A DNA stretch of 64,000 nucleotides from positions 434,001-498,000 of the forward strand of contig NZ_SRLB01000001.1 of the NCBI RefSeq assembly GCF_004745635.1, in the 5' to 3' direction. The translations under genes were made by a program, and so were the position numbers. This DNA is from Methylobacterium nonmethylotrophicum (GTDB lineage Bacteria; Pseudomonadota; Alphaproteobacteria; Rhizobiales; Beijerinckiaceae). Of the stretch, positions 44,255-53,207 are shown in pieces. Position 1 is the stretch's first letter; every line of letters begins with the position of its first letter. The notes under the pieces were generated by a model. It ran no database searches, was not told the origin of the DNA, and was given only the letters and a program-made list of their open reading frames with translations.

Positions 44255-45854
44255 CGGATCGGCTCTTGTCGCCGAGCAGCCCGGCCGCCTCCAATTCCTC
44301 GCGCACCATCTTCTTGGTGATCTTGCCGTAGCCGGATTTCGGCAGCGCGTCGCGCAGGATGACCCGGCGGGGCAGCTTGTAGCGGGCCACCTTGTCGAAC
44401 AGGAACGCCATCACGTCCTCCTCCGAGAGCGTCATGCCCTCCCGGGGCACGCAGACTGCGATGCCGATCTCGCCCCAGGTCGGGTCCGGCACGCCGAGCA
44501 CCGCCGTCTCGGCCACCGCCGGATGGGCCAGGATCTTCTCCTCGATCTCCCGCGGGTAGATGTTCGAGCCGCCCGAGATGTACATGTCGGAGGCGCGCCC
44601 GGTGATGTACAGGAAGCGCTCGGCGTCGAGATAGCCGAGGTCGCCGGTGCGGAACCAGCCGTCGCGAAACGCCTCGGCATTGGCCTTCGGGTTCTCCCAG
44701 TAGCCGGCGAACACGGCGGGACCGCAGACGCAGATCTCGCCGGTCTCGCCGAAGCCGACCTCGCGGCCTTCCGGATCCTGGATCTGCACCTGCATCCCGG
44801 TGCGCTCGAAGCCGCAGGTGCCGATCTTCACCCCCGGCCCGTCCTCGGCCTCGTGCAGGGCGGGCGGCAGCACCGTGATGTTGCCGGTGACCTCGCCGAG
44901 GCCGAAATACTGCACGATCACCTGGCCCAGGCTGCGCAGGGCCCGCTTCTGGTCCTCGCGGTACATCGGCGCGCCGGCATAGATGATGTAGCGCAGGGAC
45001 GAATGGTCGTGCGCGTCGACCGCCGGGTGCTCGACCATCATCTTCAGGATCGTCGGCACCGTGAACATGTTGGTGATGCGGTGGCGCGCCACCAGGCTCC
45101 AGACCTCCGCGGCGTCGAAGCGCTCGCCCGCCGGCAGCACCGAGGTCACCGCGCGGGCGACCTGCGCCACCGCGTGCACGCCGGCCCCGTGCGAGAGCGG
45201 CGCCACCACCAGCGAGGCGTCGGTCTCAGGGCTCGTGCCGGGCATCAGGTCGCAGAGATGGTTGGTGACGACGAAGGCCATCTGGCCGTGGGTCAGCACC
45301 GCCGCCTTCGGCTTGCCGGTGGTGCCGGAGGTGTAGAAGAACCAGCACGGGTCGTCGTGCTCGACCCCCACATTCGCCACCGCCTGGCCGGCGCCCTCCG
45401 CCACCACGGCCTCGTAGGCCTCGCCCTCGGCCGGGCCGTCGCCGATCACCACGACACGGCCCAAGGAGGGGCAGGCGGCCCGCACGGCGGCGACGTGGTC
45501 CGGGTAATCGGCGTGGCACAGGAAGGCGGCCGCGCCCGATTGGCCGGCGAGGTACGCGACGTCGTCGGGCATCAGCCGGAAGTTCGTCGGCACGAAGACC
45601 GCGCCGAGCCGGAAGGCCGCGTACATGATCTCCAGGATGGCGTTGCCGTTGCGGGCATGGACCAGCAGCCGGTCGCCCTTGGCGATCCCGCGGGCGGCGA
45701 GCCCGAACGCCAGGGCGGAGACCCGGGCGTCGAACTCGGCCCAGCTCCAGCTGCGCTCGCCCCACACGAAGGCGGCGCGATCCGGATGCCGCGCGGCGGC
45801 CTGGGTGAGGGAATGGGCGAGGTTCATCACCCGGCGCGACATCGGGGTCATCAT
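44244..45854 (-). CDS. AMP-forming acyl-CoA synthetase
   Basis: 536 residues of the ANL adenylate-forming family. The phosphate loop YTSGTTGKPKAAVLTHG is complete, as are 'YFGLGEVTGN', 'GWFRTGDLGYLDAERFLYITGRASDMYISGGSNIYPREIEE' and the C-terminal catalytic Lys in PKSGYGKITKKMV. The carboxylic acid substrate is not determined. An in-frame start far upstream was rejected; ATGATG at 45854 has a GGAGCGACCG site. The overlapping PCC gene follows. Confidence 0.93.
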   Translation of the reverse strand: MMTPMSRRVMNLAHSLTQAAARHPDRAAFVWGERSWSWAEFDARVSALAFGLAARGIAKGDRLLVHARNGNAILEIMYAAFRLGAVFVPTNFRLMPDDVAYLAGQSGAAAFLCHADYPDHVAAVRAACPSLGRVVVIGDGPAEGEAYEAVVAEGAGQAVANVGVEHDDPCWFFYTSGTTGKPKAAVLTHGQMAFVVTNHLCDLMPGTSPETDASLVVAPLSHGAGVHAVAQVARAVTSVLPAGERFDAAEVWSLVARHRITNMFTVPTILKMMVEHPAVDAHDHSSLRYIIYAGAPMYREDQKRALRSLGQVIVQYFGLGEVTGNITVLPPALHEAEDGPGVKIGTCGFERTGMQVQIQDPEGREVGFGETGEICVCGPAVFAGYWENPKANAEAFRDGWFRTGDLGYLDAERFLYITGRASDMYISGGSNIYPREIEEKILAHPAVAETAVLGVPDPTWGEIGIAVCVPREGMTLSEEDVMAFLFDKVARYKLPRRVILRDALPKSGYGKITKKMVREELEAAGLLGDKSRSDAA

Positions 45855-45994
45855 CGGTCGCTCCTCCGGCTCGTCGTGCTCACGGGTGGCCTCCTCCCTG
45901 GCGGCGCCGGACCTTCCTGGCCTGTCTGCGCCGTACCGCGAGAGCTTACGACGCCCGGGGCGGCGAGCGGAAGCGTCGGGTCGGCATGGCCGCG

Positions 45995-46591
45995 TTACGG
46001 TACGCGAGATCTGAAGCTCAGCCGGTGGTGCGGGGTGAGGCCGCGCGTTGCCATCGCGGCCCGGTGGGCGGCGGTGCCGTAGCCCACGTTGCGCTCCCAG
46101 GCATAGGCCGGGTGGCGGCGCGCCAGCGCCCGCATCAGCCGGTCGCGCACCACCTTGGCGACGATCGAGGCGGCGGCGATCTGCGGCACCGCCCGGTCGC
46201 CGCCGACGAAGGCCCGGCAGGGCAGGGGCAGGCCGGGCGGCACGTCGCGCCCGTCGACCGCCACCTCGGCCTCGATCCCGAGCCGCAGGACCGCGCGGCG
46301 CATCGCGTCGAGGGTGGCGGCGCGCACGTTGATCCGGTCGATCAGGTCGCGCGAGCCGCCCGCCAGCGCCACCCGCCCGGCCGCCGCGATCCGGGGCGCC
46401 AGGCGCTCGCGGGTGGCGGCGTCGAGGCGCTTGCTGTCGTCGAGGGCTTCCAGCAGGTCGGGAGGCAGGGCGGCGGGGTCGAAATGGACCGCCGCCACGA
46501 TCACCGGGCCGCACAGGGCGCCGCGGCCGACCTCGTCGCAGCCGATGAGGACGGGGTAGCGGGCAGCGAGGCGGGCATCGAAGGGACGCAT
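45995..46591 (-). CDS. rnhB: Ribonuclease HII
   Basis: 198 residues. The RNase HII signature GCDEVGRGALCGPVIVAAV carries the DE pair (D19, E20). 'LDDSKRLDAATRERLAPRI' and 'VGGDRAVPQIAAASIVAKVVRD' (third and fourth acidic residues) follow, with 'YAWERNVGYGTAAHRAAM' near the end. It removes RNA primers and single ribonucleotides. The ATG at 46591 gives the standard length; the frame extends further upstream to 46861 without family match. Confidence 0.95.
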   Translation of the reverse strand: MRPFDARLAARYPVLIGCDEVGRGALCGPVIVAAVHFDPAALPPDLLEALDDSKRLDAATRERLAPRIAAAGRVALAGGSRDLIDRINVRAATLDAMRRAVLRLGIEAEVAVDGRDVPPGLPLPCRAFVGGDRAVPQIAAASIVAKVVRDRLMRALARRHPAYAWERNVGYGTAAHRAAMATRGLTPHHRLSFRSRVP

Positions 46592-46859
46592 CGCGCAGAT
46601 GTGCACGCGGTCCGGTTTCGAAATCCCTCCCGATGCAATCGGTGACGTTTCCTTCCGGGCCGCGCAGCGCGATGATCGGCGGCAACGAAGGCGCGCCGAG
46701 GCGCCGGACCGGGGAGGGTGCGCGCTCGAGGCCTGCGCGTCGATGACGCGCTCGCGCCTCGGCCCGCGGCTCTTGGCTCGCGGCATCTGGCACGCGTCAT
46801 GCCGCTCCCGGTCTCCGGTCCCGCTCGGCCCGGATTCAACCGCTGGAGGTACGCCGCCC

Positions 46860-47105
46860 ATGAAGGTCGCCCTCGCCGTCGCCGCGCTCTCCCTCGTCCA
46901 GCCGACGCATTCCTGGTATCCCTACGAGTGCTGCTCCGACCAGGATTGCGAGCCGATCTCCGATGCCGTCGAGGTGCCGGGCGGCTACCAGACGCACGGG
47001 ATCTTCGTGCCGATGGCGAAGGTGCGGCCGAGCCAGGACGGGCGCTACCACTGGTGTCACCGCGGCACCTACGTGTTCTGCTTCTTCGCGCCGCTCGCCG
47101 GCTGA
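46860..47105 (+). CDS. Small secreted cysteine-rich protein
   Basis: 81 residues: short signal peptide MKVALAVAALSLVQPTHS, then WYPYECCSDQDCEPISDAVEVPGGYQTHGIFVPM and 'RYHWCHRGTYVFCFFAPLAG', with five cysteines. This small exported protein type recurs in Methylobacterium and Bradyrhizobium-like genomes. Its function is unknown; disulfides in the periplasm are likely. Confidence 0.75.
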   Translation: MKVALAVAALSLVQPTHSWYPYECCSDQDCEPISDAVEVPGGYQTHGIFVPMAKVRPSQDGRYHWCHRGTYVFCFFAPLAG

Positions 47106-47191
47106 GCCGGCGCTCCGTCGGGCACCGGATCGCGCCCGGCGCGTTCCCCGACGGGCGCTCCCGCCCCGCCCGTGCGCAACGAGGAGGATGC

Positions 47192-47344
47192 ATGACCACG
47201 CCGCCGCAGGAGAATCGCATCCTGGCGCTCGCCTACCCGATCGCCCTCCTGGCCGGGGCCCTGGCGATCGGGTTCTGGACGCTCGACGAGATCCGGATCA
47301 CCCGGTCCCGCGCCCTCGCGGCGCAGCTCTGGTCGCAGCCGTGA
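47192..47344 (+). CDS. Short single-span membrane protein
   Basis: 50 residues: MTTPPQENRILALAYPIALLAGALAIGFWTLDEIRITRSRALAAQ. One transmembrane helix runs through residues 12-30. A strong GAGGAGG ribosome site lies 5 nt before the ATG. No family is recognised. Confidence 0.6.
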   Translation: MTTPPQENRILALAYPIALLAGALAIGFWTLDEIRITRSRALAAQLWSQP

Positions 47345-47773
47345 CGGGGCGGAGCCCGGCGGCTCCGCCCAAAAAAGGACCGCGCTCCCTGGGGAGGCGG
47401 TCCTGAAGTCATTGGGTCTCGAAACCTCTGGAGGAGGCCCGGCCCGCCGGCATCGCGGGGGCTGGGGGGCTGGGAACCGGAGCGGCCGGCGGACCGGGCC
47501 AAGAGGTCACTGCCGGTCTACGCGCGCATCAAGGCCGGCGCGCGGCGTGATTGCGGCGTTTTGTGGGCGGCGGCGCCCGTCCTTGTGCATTTCCGATTCG
47601 TACCGGCGCATTCCCGGCGACCTGTCGCTCCCGCGCAACCCTTGCGGGGCCGTTTGCGGAATCCCATCATGGTCCGGGCGGGTCCCGTCGCGCTCCGTCT
47701 CGGCGTGCGATCCACCCGGCAGGCAGTCGCGCCCCGTCGAGAGCGCGAATCATCCCGACAGGCAGGAGAAGCG
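47345..47773. other. Intergenic region with two hairpins
   Basis: No gene is supported. Two strong hairpins stand at its left end (47347-47370 and 47376-47404); the rest carries nothing recognised. The ribosome site of the DUF2794 gene (AGGAGAAGCG) marks its right end. Confidence 0.45.
47347..47404. terminator. Tandem hairpins after the short membrane gene
   Basis: First stem GGGCGGAGCC / GGCTCCGCCC with loop CGGC (47347-47370), followed by AAAAAA. Second stem AGGACCGC + CTCCC / GGGAG + GCGGTCCT (47376-47404), 13 bp with one bulged base. On the plus strand no T-run follows, so this is terminator-like only. Confidence 0.5.
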
Positions 47774-48142
47774 ATGAGCGAGGGAGAGACGGCCGAGAGC
47801 TGGAGCGCCGGCGCCGGGGCCCATGTGGTGCCTTTCCCGCGCGCCGCACCGCAGGTGTCATTCCATCGCGACGAGCTGCGCGTGATCCTGAACCTCTACG
47901 GCCGCATGGTCTCCGAGGGCGAGTGGCGGGACTACACGATCGACTTCACCCGCGAGAAGGCGGTGTTCGCGATCCACCGCCGCACCTCCGAGCGGCCGCT
48001 CTACCGCATCGAGAAGGACCCGCGCCTCGCCCGCCGCCAGGGCGCCTACGCGGTGATCGCCGAGACCGGCCGCATCCTGAAGCGCGGCCACGACCTGGCG
48101 CAGGTGCTGCGGGTGCTGGAGAAGCCGCTGCGGGTGGTGTGA
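47774..48142 (+). CDS. DUF2794 domain protein
   Basis: 122 residues. The core VSFHRDELRVILNLYGRMVSEGEWRDYTIDFTREKAVFAIHRRTSERPLYRIEKDPRLARRQGAYAVI is the DUF2794 domain, found in alphaproteobacteria only. Its role is unknown. The chosen ATG follows AGGAGAAGCG; the frame is open further upstream to 47561 without similarity. Confidence 0.85.
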   Translation: MSEGETAESWSAGAGAHVVPFPRAAPQVSFHRDELRVILNLYGRMVSEGEWRDYTIDFTREKAVFAIHRRTSERPLYRIEKDPRLARRQGAYAVIAETGRILKRGHDLAQVLRVLEKPLRVV

Positions 48143-48248
48143 GCGGCGATCCGCGGACCTGTCTCAGTCGAGCCGGCGCACCATCCCCGTTTGCCGTGCG
48201 GGCCTCGCAGCATCGCACGCCCATGAGACGCCCCGGCCGTTCTCGCGA

Positions 48249-50576
48249 TCAGGCGCTCTTCGGGAACGGCACCACGACCCCCTCGTCCTCCGCGCCCCGC
48301 ATCACCGCCTCGATCATCCGGGCGAGGGTCGCCTGGTCGTAGGGCTTGGCGAGGCGCGGCAGGCGGGCGGCGTCGTCGGGGGCGAGGTCGGCGTAGCCGG
48401 TGGCCAGGATCACCTTGAGGCCCGGCCGCTCGGCGCCGACCCGGGTCGCGAGCTGCAGCCCGGTCATCTCCGGCATGGCGTGGTCGGTGAGCACGAGGTC
48501 GAGGGTGCGGGCGCGGCGCATCAGCTCGAGGGCCTCCTGGCCGGAGCGGGCCTCGATCACCCGGTGGCCGAGATCCTCCAGCATCGCGGCGGTGTTCTCG
48601 AGGACCAGCGGATCGTCGTCGACGACGAGGACCACCTGCGAGGGCAGGCCGCGGGCGGCGGGCCGGCGCGGCGGAGCCTCCTCGGGGCCGGGCGCCACCG
48701 CCTCCGGCCCGTGCGCCGTCGCCTGCCCGGGCGCTTCCCGGGCCGCGACCGGCAGCCAGATCTCCGCCGTGGTGCCGGCCCCCGGACGGCTGCGCAGAAC
48801 CAGGCGGCCGTGGGACTGGGCCGCCAGGCCGTGCACCATCGACAGGCCGAGGCCCGTCCCCTTGCCGACGCCCTTTGTGGTGAAGAACGGTTCCTGCGCC
48901 CGGGCGAGGGTCGCCTCGTCCATGCCGGTGCCGGTATCGGTCACCGACAGGCAGAGCATCGGCGCCGCATCCTCGGCGAGGCGGCCCGCGACCGTGATCG
49001 TGCCGCCCTCCGGCATCGCGTCGCGGGCGTTGACCACGAGGTTGAGGAGCGCGAGCTCGAGCTGGTGCGCGTCGACAAGGGCCGGCGGCAGCCCCGTCGG
49101 GAACCGGGTCTCGATCCGCATGCCCGGGCCGATCGACCGCTGCAGCAGGTCGCCCATGTCGCGCACCAGGCGGTTCAGCTCGACGGGCTCGGGCTTGAGC
49201 TCCTGGCGCCGCGCGAAGGCGAGCATGCGCTGGGTGAGCGCCGCGCCGCGCTCGGCACCCTGCACGGCGTTGTCGAGCAGGCGCAGCAGGCGGGGATCGT
49301 CCGGCAGGCGCTTGCGCAGCAATTCGAGGCTGCCCAGCACCGCCATCAGCAGGTTGTTGAAGTCGTGGGCGACGCCGCCGGTGAGCTGGCCCACCGCCTC
49401 CATCTTCTGCGCCTGCGCGAGGGCGGCCTGCGCCTGCTCCAGGGCCTCCTGCGCGCGCTTGCGCTCGGTGATGTCGCGGGTGACCTTGGCGAAGCCGACG
49501 AGCGCGCCGTCCTCGCCGATGATCGGGTCGATGACGACGCTCGCGAAGAACCGCGTGCCGTCCCGGCGCACGCGCCAGCCCTCGGCCTCGAACTTGCCGC
49601 GCTCCGCCGCGGTGGCGAGCGCGCGGGCCGGCGCGCCCGCGGCCCGGTCCTCCGCGGTGTAGAAGCGCGAGAAGTGCTGGCCGACGATCTCCTCGGCCGC
49701 GTAGCCCTTGATGCGGCGGGCGCCGGCATTCCAGTTCGCCACCACGCCGTCGCGGTCGAGCATGAAGATCGCGTAGTCGGTCACGCTCTGCAGCAGCAGG
49801 CGGTAGCGCTCCTCGCTGGCGCGCAAGGCCGCGGCCTCGCGGGCGGCGCGCTGGGAGAAGCGGCGGTCGATGGTGGCGGCGCAGAGCGCCAGGGCGAGGA
49901 CCAGGAAGGTCACCGCCGTGACGCCGGCGGCGAGGCGGACCTGGTCGAAGCCCGGCCCCGCATCGCCGTGATCCGTCCCGGAGGCGTGGGAGAACGCCAG
50001 GCCCTGCATCGCGGCGTAGTGCATGCCCGCGATGGCGAGCCCCATCGCCCCGGAGGCGGCGACCCGCTGGCCGAGCCCGCTCTCGCGCAGGGCGAGCCAG
50101 ATCGCCACGCTCGCGGCCCCGACCGCGATCAGCACCGAGGCGGCGACCCAGGCCGGGTGGTAGTGGAGCGTCGCCGGCAGGCGCATCGCCGCCATGCCGG
50201 TATAGTGCATCGAGAGGATGCCGAGCCCGGTGACGAGGCCCGCGAGCGCGATCGCCGCCGGCCCGGGCCGCCCCGCCTGCGCGATCGCCAGGCCGATCGC
50301 CGTCACGGCCACCGGGAGGGCGAGGGAGACGAGCGTCAGCCCGAGCCCGTAGGTGATCTCGAATCCCGGCAGCCGGAAGGCCAGCATCGCCACGAAGTGC
50401 ATCGACCACACGCCGCCGCCGAGCACCAGGGCGGCGGTTCCGAGCCAGGCCCGCCGCGCCCAGCCGGTCGCCGCCTTCATCCGGCTGGCGAGGTCGAGCG
50501 CGACGTAGGACGCCAGCATGGCGATCGCGATCGAGAGCGCGACCAGGACGGGATCATGAACGCCGGCATGCGCCAT
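48249..50576 (-). CDS. Hybrid histidine kinase: MHYT-PAS-HisKA-HATPase-receiver
   Basis: 775 residues. Residues about 1-235 are an MHYT membrane sensor with metal-type motifs MHF (59), MHYTGM (123) and MHYAAM (185), a fold thought to sense diatomic gases or redox through bound metal. A PAS domain follows (255-375), then the dimerisation box GGVAHDFNNLLMAV with phosphoacceptor H404, the HATPase (LLNLVVNARDAMPEGG, GTGLGLSMVHGL), and a C-terminal receiver (VLVVDDDPLVLEN, phosphoacceptor Asp in LTDHAMPE). The dedicated output partner is not apparent here. Confidence 0.93.
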   Translation of the reverse strand: MAHAGVHDPVLVALSIAIAMLASYVALDLASRMKAATGWARRAWLGTAALVLGGGVWSMHFVAMLAFRLPGFEITYGLGLTLVSLALPVAVTAIGLAIAQAGRPGPAAIALAGLVTGLGILSMHYTGMAAMRLPATLHYHPAWVAASVLIAVGAASVAIWLALRESGLGQRVAASGAMGLAIAGMHYAAMQGLAFSHASGTDHGDAGPGFDQVRLAAGVTAVTFLVLALALCAATIDRRFSQRAAREAAALRASEERYRLLLQSVTDYAIFMLDRDGVVANWNAGARRIKGYAAEEIVGQHFSRFYTAEDRAAGAPARALATAAERGKFEAEGWRVRRDGTRFFASVVIDPIIGEDGALVGFAKVTRDITERKRAQEALEQAQAALAQAQKMEAVGQLTGGVAHDFNNLLMAVLGSLELLRKRLPDDPRLLRLLDNAVQGAERGAALTQRMLAFARRQELKPEPVELNRLVRDMGDLLQRSIGPGMRIETRFPTGLPPALVDAHQLELALLNLVVNARDAMPEGGTITVAGRLAEDAAPMLCLSVTDTGTGMDEATLARAQEPFFTTKGVGKGTGLGLSMVHGLAAQSHGRLVLRSRPGAGTTAEIWLPVAAREAPGQATAHGPEAVAPGPEEAPPRRPAARGLPSQVVLVVDDDPLVLENTAAMLEDLGHRVIEARSGQEALELMRRARTLDLVLTDHAMPEMTGLQLATRVGAERPGLKVILATGYADLAPDDAARLPRLAKPYDQATLARMIEAVMRGAEDEGVVVPFPKSA

Positions 50577-50743
50577 CGGGCACCTTGGGACTCGCGCGGA
50601 CCGCCGCCGGAACGGGACTGCCCATCCCCGGCTCGGCCGAGCCGGGGAGCTTCAACCCTCTTATGTTAGACCAGGTTGCAATCCCGCGCGATGCACGGGA
50701 TGGGAGCTTTACCGACGCAAATCGGCAGGTTTGAGTTGCATTC

Positions 50744-51772
50744 CTACCAGGCCGTTGGCTTTGGGTTGCGCTCGTCGAAGCCTTTCTGATGCCAGTAGGG
50801 ATAGATCGGCGTCTCCTGGCTCGCCGCGTCGAGGCGGGCGATCTGCGGGGGATCGAGCGACCAGCCGACCGCGCCCAGATTCTGCTTCAGCTGCTCCTCG
50901 TTGCGGGCGCCGACCACGATGTTGGCCACGGTCGGGCGGCTGAGCAGCCAGTTGAGCGCCACCTGCGCGACGCTGCGCCCGGTCTCGGCCGCCAGTTCGT
51001 CGAGGACGTCGACGATCCGGAACAGAGCCTCGTCGGCGACCGGCGGCCCGCCCTCGGCGCCGCCCGCGGCGATGCGCCCGCTCGCATTGGCGCCCCGCCG
51101 GATCTTGCCGGTGAGGCGGCCCCAGCCGAGCGGGCTCCAGACCATCAGGGCGACGCCCTGGTCGAGGCCCAGCGGCATCAGCTCCCACTCGTAGTGGCGG
51201 CCGACGAGGGAGTAGTAGCCCTGATAGGCGACGTAGCGGGCGAGCCCGTAGCGCTCGGAGGTGGCCAGCGCCTTCATCAGCTGCCAGCCGGAGAAGTTCG
51301 AGGCGCCGACATAGCCGATCTTGCCCGCCCGCACGAGGTCATCGAGGGCCCGCAGGGTCTCGTCGACCGGGGTGAGCGCGTCGAAGCCGTGCATGAAGTA
51401 GACGTCGATGTGGTCGGTGCCGAGCCGGCGCAGGCTCGCCTCGCAGGCGCGCACCAGGTGGTAGCGCGACGAGCCCTTATCGTTCGGCCCCGCGCCCATC
51501 GGGAAGGTCGCCTTGGTGGAGATCAGCGCACGGTCGCGCTTGCCCTTGAGCGCCTGGCCCAGGATCTCCTCCGAGGCCCCCTGGGAGTAGATGTCGGCCG
51601 TGTCGAAGAAATTGACGCCGGCGTCGAGGCACAGGTCGACCATCCGGCTCGCCTCCGCGACGTCGGTCTGCCCCCAGCGCTGGAAGAATTCGTTGCTGCC
51701 GCCGAAGGTGCCGGTGCCGAGGCTCAAGGCCGGGACCTTGAGGCCGGACCGTCCGAACTGCCGGTATTCCAT
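50744..51772 (-). CDS. Aldo/keto reductase
   Basis: 342 residues of the AKR TIM barrel. The catalytic set is the family norm: Asp in FFDTADIYSQGASE (D with nearby Y), Lys in ALISTKATF, His in IDVYFMHGFD. NADPH contacts follow in 'YVGASNFSGWQL' and the C-terminal 'IVVGARNEEQLKQNLGA'. It would reduce aldehydes or ketones with NADPH. Substrate unknown. It lies downstream of nothing obvious, between the diguanylate cyclase and kinase genes. Confidence 0.92.
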   Translation of the reverse strand: MEYRQFGRSGLKVPALSLGTGTFGGSNEFFQRWGQTDVAEASRMVDLCLDAGVNFFDTADIYSQGASEEILGQALKGKRDRALISTKATFPMGAGPNDKGSSRYHLVRACEASLRRLGTDHIDVYFMHGFDALTPVDETLRALDDLVRAGKIGYVGASNFSGWQLMKALATSERYGLARYVAYQGYYSLVGRHYEWELMPLGLDQGVALMVWSPLGWGRLTGKIRRGANASGRIAAGGAEGGPPVADEALFRIVDVLDELAAETGRSVAQVALNWLLSRPTVANIVVGARNEEQLKQNLGAVGWSLDPPQIARLDAASQETPIYPYWHQKGFDERNPKPTAW

Positions 51773-51923
51773 GCGCGAACCCTCAATCCTTTGCCGGGCG
51801 GCGCGGGAGGCGCCCGGAAGAGGGTTGTCATAGGGTTCCGTCGCGCGCGGACAACCCGGGCCTGCGCCAGTCCGCCCCGCCTCCGCGCCCGGGCGCGGGG
51901 CATCGCCGGCCCGGGGCCTTGGC

Positions 51924-53069
51924 TCACGCCACCTGCCGCAGGCCCGGTCCCCCCAGCACCACCCGGTTCCGGCCCTGCGCCTTGGCCTGGTAGAGCGCCC
52001 GGTCGGCGAGGCCGAGCAGAGCCTCGAAATCGCCGCTGCCCCGGGCGACCCCGACGCTGACCGTGACCGAAAGGGCCGGCAGCACGTCCGGGCGCAGGGC
52101 CGCCACGGCGAGGCGCACGGTCTCGGCGATGGCGGCGGCGTCGCCCGCGCCGGCGCCCGGCAGGAGGCAGGCGAATTCCTCGCCCCCGAGGCGCCCGAGC
52201 GTGACGCCCGCGGGCAGGACCTGGCGCGCGGCGGCGCAGAAGCCGACCAGCACCGCGTCGCCGACGGCGTGCCCGAAGGTGTCGTTGACCCGCTTGAAGT
52301 GGTCGAGATCGAACAGCAGCACGGCCGCCGGGCCGGCCGCCAGGGCGTGGTGCGCGTGCGCCGCGAGCGCCCGGCGGTTGGCGGCGCCGGTGAGCGGGTC
52401 GGTCTCGGCGGCGCGGCGCTGCTCGGCCTCGAGCCGCTCCTTGGCGAGCGCCATGAACAGCACCGAGACCGCGACCGTGTACAGCAGGGCGATGAAGCAC
52501 AGCACCGCGACCCAGAAGGTCTGGGTCGGGCTGCCGACCGGCGGTGCCGGCAGGACGAAGGTGGCGGGAATCCGCGCCCAGGCCAGCACCGCCTCGCTGG
52601 CGAGCAGGAGCGCCGCCGGGCCCCGCGACGGCAGCGGCTCGCCGCGATGGTCCCAGAGGGTGCGGGCGGCGAGGGCGCAGTACAGGCCGGCGACCGCCGA
52701 GGACAGGATCACCCGCGCCGCCAGCGAGGCGTAGAAGGGCGGCGCCAGGCAGGCGGCGAGCCACAGGACCGGACCCGCGGCGATCCGCAGCGGCGGCACC
52801 GGCCGTCCCTGGAACGAGCAGGCCCCGCCCCAGATCAGCCCGAAGGCCGCCAGCATCACCGCGTTGGCGAGCCCGATCGAGATCCAGTCCGGGATCACGC
52901 CCCGCAGGCCGAACAGCGTGACCGCAAGCGCCCCGACGATCTGGGCGAAGCCCAGGAAGCCGAGGGCGCGGGTCTGGCGGGCCTGGCGCCAGGACAGGAG
53001 GTAGAGCGCCCCCATGATGACCGTCACGAAGACCGTCACGGTCACCAGGGTCGGCGCATCCAGCTTCAT
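51924..53069 (-). CDS. Membrane-bound diguanylate cyclase (GGDEF type)
   Basis: 381 residues. Six to seven hydrophobic helices occupy residues 1-210. The GGDEF domain begins with DPLTGAANRRAL, has the FDLDHFKRVNDTFGHAVGD nucleotide site and the active loop GRLGGEEFACL, that is GGEEF at 295-299, so it should make c-di-GMP. The allosteric I-site (RxxD just before GGEEF) is absent, hence no product inhibition by that route. The frame starts at 53114, but the ATG at 53069 (MKLDAPTL) directly precedes the first helix. Confidence 0.9.
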   Translation of the reverse strand: MKLDAPTLVTVTVFVTVIMGALYLLSWRQARQTRALGFLGFAQIVGALAVTLFGLRGVIPDWISIGLANAVMLAAFGLIWGGACSFQGRPVPPLRIAAGPVLWLAACLAPPFYASLAARVILSSAVAGLYCALAARTLWDHRGEPLPSRGPAALLLASEAVLAWARIPATFVLPAPPVGSPTQTFWVAVLCFIALLYTVAVSVLFMALAKERLEAEQRRAAETDPLTGAANRRALAAHAHHALAAGPAAVLLFDLDHFKRVNDTFGHAVGDAVLVGFCAAARQVLPAGVTLGRLGGEEFACLLPGAGAGDAAAIAETVRLAVAALRPDVLPALSVTVSVGVARGSGDFEALLGLADRALYQAKAQGRNRVVLGGPGLRQVA

Positions 53070-53207
53070 CCCGCGACCCCTGCCCGACGCCGACTTGCCG
53101 AACTGGTGTAGCACGGACCTTTGCCCGAAGACTGTTCATTTGCCGGAGCGGAACCCTCGAATGGGGAAGAGCCGGGAAAAAGTCTCGACCACGGCGCCCC
53201 CGCGCAC

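Noticed and set aside
46614..46640. GGTTTCGAAATCC-like text resembling a tRNA T-arm
   Set aside because: No matching acceptor, D-arm or anticodon stem could be built around it; no other tRNA was seen in the window.
47371..47376. AAAAAA after the hairpin read as a terminator for the plus strand
   Set aside because: A plus-strand terminator needs a T-run after the stem; here the A-run gives T only on the minus strand, before the stem.
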